DNA of 41,180 bases from Sva-07 sp963717385 (lineage in GTDB: Bacteria; Actinomycetota; Acidimicrobiia; Acidimicrobiales; Ilumatobacteraceae), in contig CAVQWE010000022.1 in NCBI GenBank assembly GCA_963717385.1, positions 1-41,180 of the forward strand, written 5' to 3'. Made by a program: the position numbers and the translations under genes. Below the pieces are notes generated by a model. It made no database searches and was not told the origin of the DNA. It saw nothing but the letters and a program-made list of their open reading frames with translations. Of this stretch, positions 35,880-41,180 are shown piece by piece. Each line of letters begins with the position of its first letter. Position 1 is the stretch's first letter.

Positions 35880-36815
35880 TCAGGACGGGCTGTAGGGGAT
35901 CGCGGCGGCCTCGGGATGGATGCCGTGCTGTGCTGCGCCGTGGGTGCTGATCACCGACCGCAGTACTTCGAGTACCGCCATGGTGGGAGCGCTCGCAGCG
36001 GGCCGCCGACGCCGGGCGAACGCCACCACCCGACGGGGCAGTTCGGGCACGACGATTCGATGGAACGATCCTTCGAGCCAATCGGGCACGGCGGTGGCCG
36101 GCACGATCGCTGCACCGAAACCGGCGAACGCCAGCGAGGCGAGGAGTCTGACCCCGTCGACCTCGGCCTGGGCCCGCAGGGTGATGTCAGCGTTGGCCGC
36201 TGCGCGCTCGAGCACCCGGCGCAGCGCGGCGCCGGCGGGTGGGAGCAACAGGGGCACTTCGTCGAGGTCGGCGAGCGGAATGGTGTCGCGATCGGCGAGC
36301 GGATGCCCGTCGGCGGCGAGGAGGAGAAGGTCCTCGGCCAGCAATGGCTCGATCACGAGCTCGGGTTCATCGACGGGAAGGTGAACGATTGCGCCGTTGA
36401 GCTGCCCGGTCAGCACGTTCGGGACGAGCGAGGAGGTGGCACCCTCTTGCACGATGGCACGAACGTTCGGGTGCTGTGCGCTGAGTTCGCCGAGGAATTG
36501 AGGGATGAGCCAGCGGGCCGTGGTGCCGAGGACGCCGATGCGGGTCTGACCGGTCACTTCGGAGTTCCGGCTCGACATGTCGGCCGCGATGTCGTCGATC
36601 TCGTTGAGGATCCGCCGTGCCCGTTCGACCACCCTGGCACCCTCGTCGGTCAAACCGCCTTGGGACCGGTCGACGAGGGTCACGCCGAGCTCCTTCTCGA
36701 GGCGAGCGATGTGGCTCGATACGTTGGACTGCACGGTGTAGAGGGCCCGAGCCGCAGCAGAGAACGTGCCATGGTCGGCGATCGCCACGAGCGTCGAGAG
36801 CTGCCGGACATCCAT
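35880..36815 (-). CDS. LysR-family transcriptional regulator
   Basis: A 311-residue LTTR. The winged helix-turn-helix (residues 1-60) reads DVRQLSTLVAIADHGTFSAA then QSNVSSHIARLEKELGVTL; a helical linker and periplasmic-binding-like effector domain follow (TRIGVLGTTARWLIPQFL, FGAAIVPATAV). ATG 36815 is chosen: TATCGT eight bases upstream fits a -10 box for a near-leaderless transcript. It precedes the carboxylase gene on the same strand and may regulate it. The ligand is unknown. Confidence 0.88.
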   Translation of the reverse strand: MDVRQLSTLVAIADHGTFSAAARALYTVQSNVSSHIARLEKELGVTLVDRSQGGLTDEGARVVERARRILNEIDDIAADMSSRNSEVTGQTRIGVLGTTARWLIPQFLGELSAQHPNVRAIVQEGATSSLVPNVLTGQLNGAIVHLPVDEPELVIEPLLAEDLLLLAADGHPLADRDTIPLADLDEVPLLLPPAGAALRRVLERAAANADITLRAQAEVDGVRLLASLAFAGFGAAIVPATAVPDWLEGSFHRIVVPELPRRVVAFARRRRPAASAPTMAVLEVLRSVISTHGAAQHGIHPEAAAIPYSPS

Positions 36816-36850
36816 CTCTCGGAACGATACCAAGTATCTCTTTGTTCTAC

Positions 36851-36879
36851 TTGCACGATCGTTTGTTCACGTGCATACT
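36851..36879 (+). promoter_or_regulatory. sigma-70-type promoter for the 6C-like RNA
   Basis: TTGCAC (36851-36856) and CATACT (36874-36879) are separated by 17 bases in an A/T-richer stretch, with predicted start near 36886. No coding gene follows within 200 bases on this strand. Confidence 0.6.
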
Positions 36880-36885
36880 TTCACA

Positions 36886-37005
36886 AGCAAATCGCAGTGC
36901 GAACACCCCCCATGTTCCACTCGATGGAGAGTCCAACCATCGGTTCCCCCAACCGACGGACTTTCCTGGTTGAGAGACCCGGATCCCCCATCCGGGTCTT
37001 TCCCA
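36886..37005 (+). ncRNA. 6C-like small RNA with three C-loop hairpins
   Basis: About 120 bases between a promoter and an intrinsic terminator, without a credible ORF. Three successive hairpins each show a C-run loop: GAACA/TGTTC (36901-36917), TCGGTT/AACCGA (36940-36956, loop CCCCC) and the terminator AGACCCGGAT/ATCCGGGTCT (36975-36999, loop CCCCC). The actinobacterial 6C RNA is defined by hairpins with C-rich loops. In Mycobacterium tuberculosis the 6C/B11 RNA lies beside Rv3661, a HAD hydrolase gene (from memory); here the next gene is also a HAD hydrolase. The C loops probably pair with G-rich ribosome binding sites. Confidence 0.75.
36975..37005 (+). terminator. intrinsic terminator of the 6C-like RNA
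   Basis: A perfect 10-bp stem (36975-36984 with 36990-36999) with loop CCCCC, followed by TTTCCCATTTTT. It is the only hairpin in the window with a substantial T tract. Confidence 0.8.
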
Positions 37006-37087
37006 TTTTTCGGGGTCGGTTCAGCGGACGTGCTCGCCGTCGGCGCCGCCACGGCCACGCTCGGACGTCGTCACGTAGTCTCGGGTC

Positions 37088-38520
37088 GTGACTTCCTCCG
37101 GCGCAGCCTTTTTCGATCTGGACCGCACACTGTTGTCTGGTGCCTCCGGCGAGGTGTTTGCACGTGCCATGCGCACGGCCGGACTGACCGGTCCGAACCC
37201 GGTGCCGGGCGAACGGTTGCTGTTCGGCCTCTTCAACACGATCGGGGAGACGCTGCCGTCGATGGTGCTCGCTCGCCAAGCCGTGTCCTTGGCCACCGGT
37301 CGATCCCGTGCGGCGGTGTCCAAGGCCGCTGAGGCAGTCGCCGATGACCTGGTTGCAATGGTGCAACCGTTTGCCGAGACAGCGTTTGCAGCTCATCGCG
37401 AGGCGGGCCGTCCGATCGTGCTGGCCACCACCACGCCCTACGACCTCGTGAAGCCGTTCGCCGACCGTCTCGGTCTCGACGACGTGGTGGCAACCCGCTA
37501 CGGCGTCAACGCCGACGGCACCTACGACGGCACCCTCGAGGGTCCCTTCGTCTGGTCGGCCGGCAAACTCGCCGCCATCACCGACTGGGCCGAACGCAAC
37601 GAGATCGACCTCGCCGAGAGTTACGCCTACTCCGACAGCGTCTACGACACACCGATGCTCGCAGCCGTCGGTCACCCGATCGTGGTCAACCCAGATCCGC
37701 GGATGGTGCTGGTCGCAGCTGCCCGTCGGTGGCCGACGCTCAACCTCGATGTGTCGCCAGGCGTGCTCAAGATTCCGGTGATCGGCTTGGAGCTCCAGCG
37801 GGTTGCGCTGCAGTTCGCACGTCCGGGCGCCTATCCGTACGCTCGATTCGACATCGAGGGCGTCGAGCACATCCCATCGAAGGGCGCGGCGATCCTCGTC
37901 GGCAATCACCGCAGCTACTTCGATGTGGCCGCGATGTCGTTGACGATCGCCGAGTCCGGCCGTCCGGCGCGATTCCTCGGCAAGAAGGAGGTGTTCGACG
38001 CGCCGATCGTCGGGACCGATTGCTGCGGCGATGGGCGGGATCCGTGTCGATCGGGGGACCGGATCCGACGAGCCGCTCGCCGCCGCCGCTGCGGCACTCG
38101 ACGGCGGCGAGATGGTGACGATGATGCCCGAGGGAACGATTCCTCGTGGACCGGCCTTCTTCCGCAAACCGGTGGGCCGCTGGGGAGCTGCACGCCTCGC
38201 ACAGATGACCGGTGCGCCCGTGATCCCGGTCGGGCTGTGGGGCACCGAGAAGGTCTGGCCGCGTTCGAGCCGGGTGCCGAACGTGCTCAACCTCACCGAT
38301 CCGCCGACGGTGCGAATTCGGGTGGGAGAACCCGTTGAAGGTGATCGGACGCTCGCTCGAAGCCGACACCAAGCGCATCATGGCAGCGATCGTCGGCTTG
38401 TTGCCCGCCGACGCATATCGAAAGCGGACGCCGACCCAGGAGGAACTGGCGGCGACCTATCCGCCTGGGTACTCCGGTGATCCAGATCGTGAGTCGAAGC
38501 GTCGTCCTGGCACTGATTGA
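37088..38520 (+). CDS. HAD-IB hydrolase fused to a 1-acyl-glycerol-3-phosphate acyltransferase (two +1 frame changes)
   Basis: Two-domain protein of about 476 residues. The N-terminal HAD-IB phosphatase (SerB-like) has the nucleophile motif FFDLDRTLLSG, TTTPYDLVKPF and SYAYSDSVYDTPML. The C-terminal acyltransferase has the NHRSYFD (HX4D) catalytic motif, MMPEGTIPRG and PVIPVGLWGTE. The reading changes frame at about 38018 (between VFDAPIVGT and AAMGGIRVDRG) and again at about 38337; one extra base each restores it to the TGA at 38520. It probably acts in phospholipid synthesis. GTG 37088 follows TAGTCT by six bases, so the mRNA may be leaderless. Confidence 0.86.
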
Positions 38521-38649
38521 GCCCGCCGAAAGAATTCCTCCTCAATTCTCATCCGGATTCGAGGCGGCTGCGTACATCTGGTACTCCGCTCCGTTGCGGC
38601 GTGAACAGCAAGACCCTCCCACTCACGTACCAGACAAAGGATCCCTCCA

Positions 38650-39259
38650 ATGCGCAAGTCCTCCACCCGCCTCTTCGCCGCCGCCGCCGTCACCGGTCTC
38701 GTCGTGCTCTCTGCCTGTGGCAGTGACTCGAACGACGCCGACGACGCAGTGACCACCGACGCCCCCGCCGCCACCGACGCCCCCGCTGAGGGCGGCGACG
38801 ACATGGACGAGGCCGGCACGATCGTCGACGTCGCCGTGGCCAACGGCTCGTTCGAGACACTGGTCGCTGCGGTCACCGCCGCCGATCTGGTCGACACGCT
38901 GTCGAGCGAAGGCCCGTTCACCGTCTTCGCCCCGACCGACGACGCATTCGCTGCATTGCCCGACGGCCTCGTCGAGTGTCTCCTCCTCGAGGAGAACGTC
39001 GATGCGCTCAGCAGCATCCTCACCTACCACGTCGTGTCGGGCGAAGTGCTCTCGACCGACCTCACCGAGGGCGCAGTCGCCACGGTCCAGGGCGAGGAAG
39101 TCGTCGTCGATCTCACCGATGGTGTGGCGCTCGAACGAGACCGTCAACGTGATCATCGCCGACGTCCCGGCCAGCAACGGTGTCATCCACGCCATCGACG
39201 GTGTGATCGTGCCGCCGAGCATCGACGTCGCTGCCTTCCTCGAGACCTGCCCCGCCTGA
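38650..39259 (+). CDS. fasciclin (FAS1) domain lipoprotein (one +1 frame change)
   Basis: A secreted adhesion-type lipoprotein of about 202 residues. The signal peptide ends in the lipobox LSAC (about residue 23), followed by an acidic Ala/Thr linker. The FAS1 domain has both signature blocks: FTVFAPTDDAFAALP and LSSILTYHVVSGEV. The last 40 residues (NVIIADVPASNGVIHAIDGV) are in the next frame; one extra base near 39133 explains this, and the corrected protein ends at 39259. ATG 38650 has AAGGA upstream. A strong hairpin terminator follows. Confidence 0.88.
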
Positions 39260-39309
39260 TCTCGTGAACATCTGACCGAGACAGCCCGGTCACACATTCT
39301 CCCCTTCGG

Positions 39310-39342
39310 ATGAGGGACCGGTCCTCCGGGCCGGTCCCTCAT
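39310..39342 (+). terminator. hairpin after the fasciclin gene
   Basis: A 12-bp stem (39310-39321 with 39331-39342) built on GAGGGACCGG closes a nine-base loop 50 bases after the fasciclin stop. Confidence 0.75.
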
Positions 39343-39360
39343 TCGCGTACGGTGCCACGA

Positions 39361-39652
39361 GTGGACGACGCTGCAACCTGCGAACTCTGTGAGGCGACGC
39401 CGTTCACACGAGTGGTTCCACAGCGACGAGCTGTGCTGGATCGCCGAGTGCGATTCGTGTTTCGTTCCGATGGTGGTCTGGCGCACTCACCACCCAGAGC
39501 CGCCCGACGAGATCCGCGAGGCGCTGCACGACCGCCTCACCTCCGTGATGGAGGCCCGCAACGCCGGCCCGTTCTGGATCGACGACACCCTGCGCTCGAT
39601 CCCCGAGCACTACCACGCCCACGCCCGACGACGACCAGATTGGACCCGCTGA
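39361..39652 (+). CDS. small Cys-pair (possible zinc ribbon) protein (one +1 frame change)
   Basis: About 96 residues after correction. CELC near the N-terminus and CDSC about 25 residues later (in LCWIAECDSCFVPMVVWR) could form a zinc site. The rest is acidic then basic, ending HYHAHARRRPDWTR. The first 16 residues are in one frame; from about 39409 the next frame carries EWFHSDELCW. I cannot name a family; proteins of this layout occur in other actinobacteria as far as I recall. GTG 39361 starts after the terminator. Its TGA overlaps the next ATG by one base, so it is coupled to the FabZ-like gene. Confidence 0.65.
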
Positions 39653-40087
39653 TGTCAACATCCGAACTCCCTCGTCCGGAGGATCTGCTGCCGCACCGAC
39701 CACCGTTCCTGTTGCGTCGACGAACTCACCTCGATCGTTCCGGGCGTGTCCGCTTCGGGCATGTGGCGTCTGACGGGTGAGGAGTACTTCTTCGCCGGCC
39801 ACTTCCCGGGCCGCCCGACGCTGCCCGGAGTCCTCATGTGCGAAGCGATCGCCCAGGTCGGCGCTGCTGCAGTGCTGGCCGATCCGCAGTTCGCTGGGAA
39901 GCTGCCACTGTTCGGCGGGCTCGACAAGGCGAGGTTCCGCCGTCAGGTGGTGCCCGGCGATGAACTGGTGCTCGAAGTCGAGTTGGGTCGCATGTCGGCC
40001 CGCGCCGGCAAGGGCTCGGGTCGAGCGCTCGTCGGCGGCGAGGTTGCTTGCAGCTGCGACCTGCTCTTCGTCCTTGCCGACGCCTAG
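39652..40087 (+). CDS. FabZ-like 3-hydroxyacyl-ACP dehydratase (one +1 frame change)
   Basis: Hot-dog-fold dehydratase of fatty acid synthesis, about 144 residues. The N-terminal LLPHRPPFLL is in the first frame; after one extra base near 39715 the second frame gives VDELTSIVPG and the catalytic signature AGHFPGRPTLPGVLMCEAIA (His and Glu), then a normal C-terminus. The length is typical for FabZ. ATG 39652 overlaps the upstream stop (TGATG). A role in elongation is likely, though a specialised dehydratase is possible as this locus is not beside other fab genes. Confidence 0.88.
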
Positions 40088-40158
40088 CCCGGATCTGTTG
40101 TCAGCAGCTGTCGTCGGCGTAGTCGGCCTGGTGGAGGCCTCCGGGGCAAGATGGTTCG

Positions 40159-40902
40159 ATGCCCCCACCGAACGTGCCGCCACCAGCCGACGGCACCACA
40201 CCTGATCGGCCGCTCGCGGGCTTTCGCTCCGCGGGCGTTCCCGAGGCGGAGCCGACCGCCGAGCTCAACGACCGGAGAGCAGCGGTGGCGCAACTGGGTG
40301 ATGCGCTGCGCGACCTGACGTCTCGTGCGATCGGCAGCGAGGTTCCGGTCGACGTCGTCCGTTCCGTCGCCGACGACGTGCGCCGGCTGGCCGCGCTGCT
40401 CGCCGGCCAGCAACGTGGTCTCGACGAAGCGTCGTCGGTCGACGACCTGCACCGGGGCCAGCGATGGTTCAATCCGGTCGTCGGGCCGGGCAATCCTGTT
40501 GCGCCGCCGATGGGCGTCGAGATCGTCGACGGTGTTGCGATCGGCTCGTGCATCCTCGACTGGCGCTACGAAGGGCCGCCCACCTATGCCCACGGCGGAA
40601 TCAGCGCGCTGCTGCTCGATCAGATCATGGGATACGCCGCTGCGGCGGCGGGACACCCCGGGGTCACCGCTCGACTGGAGGTGCGGTATCGCTCGACGGT
40701 CCCGCTCGGTGAACCGCTGAGGCTGCAGGCCCGCTTGATCGACGTGCTCGGCGTCCGGGCCGCGATCCGGGGATCGGTCAGCCTGGCCTCGGCACCCGAC
40801 GATCCCCTTGTGGAAGCCGAGGGTCGGTTCCTGACGCTCCGGGACGAGCAGGCTGCCCGGTTGTTCGGCACACGGTCGGGTCATTTCGATCAGATGACCT
40901 AA
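40159..40902 (+). CDS. PaaI-type hot-dog thioesterase
   Basis: A 247-residue protein whose C-terminal half (about residues 110-240) is a hot-dog thioesterase domain with the YAHGGISALLLDQIMGYAA motif, VRYRSTVPLGEPLRL and the closing EAEGRFLTL. The N-terminal 90 residues are helical and charged with no known domain. It probably hydrolyses an acyl-CoA. It lies 71 bases after the FabZ-like gene and is followed by an acyl-CoA dehydrogenase, so lipid metabolism is a plausible context. Intact. Confidence 0.83.
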   Translation: MPPPNVPPPADGTTPDRPLAGFRSAGVPEAEPTAELNDRRAAVAQLGDALRDLTSRAIGSEVPVDVVRSVADDVRRLAALLAGQQRGLDEASSVDDLHRGQRWFNPVVGPGNPVAPPMGVEIVDGVAIGSCILDWRYEGPPTYAHGGISALLLDQIMGYAAAAAGHPGVTARLEVRYRSTVPLGEPLRLQARLIDVLGVRAAIRGSVSLASAPDDPLVEAEGRFLTLRDEQAARLFGTRSGHFDQMT

Positions 40903-40908
40903 GCCCCG

Positions 40909-40937
40909 TTCAACGGTGCCGCGAACTCTTCTACTGT
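40909..40937 (+). promoter_or_regulatory. promoter for the last gene
   Basis: TTCAAC (40909-40914) and TACTGT (40932-40937) are separated by 17 bases. The predicted leader of about 30 bases contains AAAGGGG, a ribosome binding site six bases before ATG 40974. Confidence 0.5.
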
Positions 40938-40973
40938 GAGAGGACGGCGCAACGAACAGTAAAGGGGTAGCCG

Positions 40974-41180
40974 ATGACCGATTCGCTTGAGGTGACCGAC
41001 GGGCACGTCGCACCAGCCGGGCTCGACTCGGACACGCTCGTGATGATGCTCGACGCGCTCGGAGAGTTCGTCGGTCACGCGCTTCCCGCCAAGCTGCAGC
41101 TCGAGCTCGACCACGAAGACGTCTGTCCCGAGGACATCGTGCGTGCGATGAGCGACCCGAACCAGCTCGGGGTGCAGTTG
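40974..41180 (+). CDS. acyl-CoA dehydrogenase, N-terminal part (runs off the window)
   Basis: The first 69 residues are open to the window edge. The segment ALPAKLQLELDHEDVCPEDI followed by AMSDPNQLGVQL resembles the N-terminal helical domain of actinobacterial acyl-CoA dehydrogenases, where it is followed by an FxPEEFGG motif that would lie outside the window. ATG 40974 has AAAGGGG at six bases and a promoter upstream. The family call is tentative because the catalytic domain is not visible. Confidence 0.55.
   Translation, partial: MTDSLEVTDGHVAPAGLDSDTLVMMLDALGEFVGHALPAKLQLELDHEDVCPEDIVRAMSDPNQLGVQL

Overview
The window is about 41 kb of high-GC DNA from an actinobacterium, most likely an Acidimicrobiia (Ilumatobacter-like) member. 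The basis is the strong third-position GC preference, a BldD-type regulator, a monomeric NADP isocitrate dehydrogenase, a 6C-like small RNA beside a HAD hydrolase gene, and the gene order comEA-comEC-holA-rpsT-lepA followed by hrcA-dnaJ-rsmE-hemW. The taxon is an inference. I see no phage genes, transposases, integrases, CRISPR arrays or rRNA. This is a chromosomal housekeeping and accessory-metabolism region.

Layout. 0.1-3.7 kb holds DNA uptake (comEA, comEC) and the polymerase III delta subunit (holA), with a small membrane protein on the other strand. 3.8-6.4 kb holds rpsT, lepA and a lipoprotein. 6.5-11.6 kb holds an MFS exporter, a short-anchor protein coupled to an HTTM-type membrane protein, a 585-residue orphan membrane protein and a flavodoxin. 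11.8-17.9 kb holds a photolyase, then hrcA-dnaJ (with a CIRCE operator), rsmE, a bldD-like regulator with a likely BldD box in its own promoter, and hemW. 18.2-21.3 kb holds a repeat-containing protein, a 2-oxoglutarate/Fe(II) oxygenase, tRNA-Val(GAC) and an OmpA-family protein. 21.4-30.7 kb is accessory metabolism: aldo/keto reductase, a D-2-hydroxyacid dehydrogenase / SDR / phytanoyl-CoA dioxygenase operon, an EthD protein, then a leftward run of acyl-CoA dehydrogenase, UspA, amidase, endonuclease/phosphatase and MFS exporter. 30.8-36.8 kb is central carbon metabolism: icd and gltA converge, with an acyl-CoA carboxylase beta subunit and a LysR regulator. 36.85-37.0 kb carries a probable 6C small RNA. 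37.1-41.2 kb holds a HAD-acyltransferase fusion, a fasciclin lipoprotein, a Cys-pair protein, a FabZ-like dehydratase, a thioesterase and the start of an acyl-CoA dehydrogenase.

Two themes stand out. First, nine genes need a change of reading frame to give a complete protein. I count 13 sites, and every one is +1 (one extra base); none is -1. Insertion errors in the underlying assembly are the simplest explanation, but the uniform direction deserves a check. These genes are reported as single CDS spans with the shift positions stated. Second, regulatory DNA is unusually legible here: a 6C-like RNA with its promoter and terminator, a CIRCE element over the hrcA -10, a BldD-type palindrome just downstream of a TATAAT box, an 11-bp-phased TTGTnnACAA site between divergent genes, bidirectional hairpin terminators between convergent genes, and several TANNNT boxes 6-10 bases before start codons, suggesting leaderless or near-leaderless transcripts.
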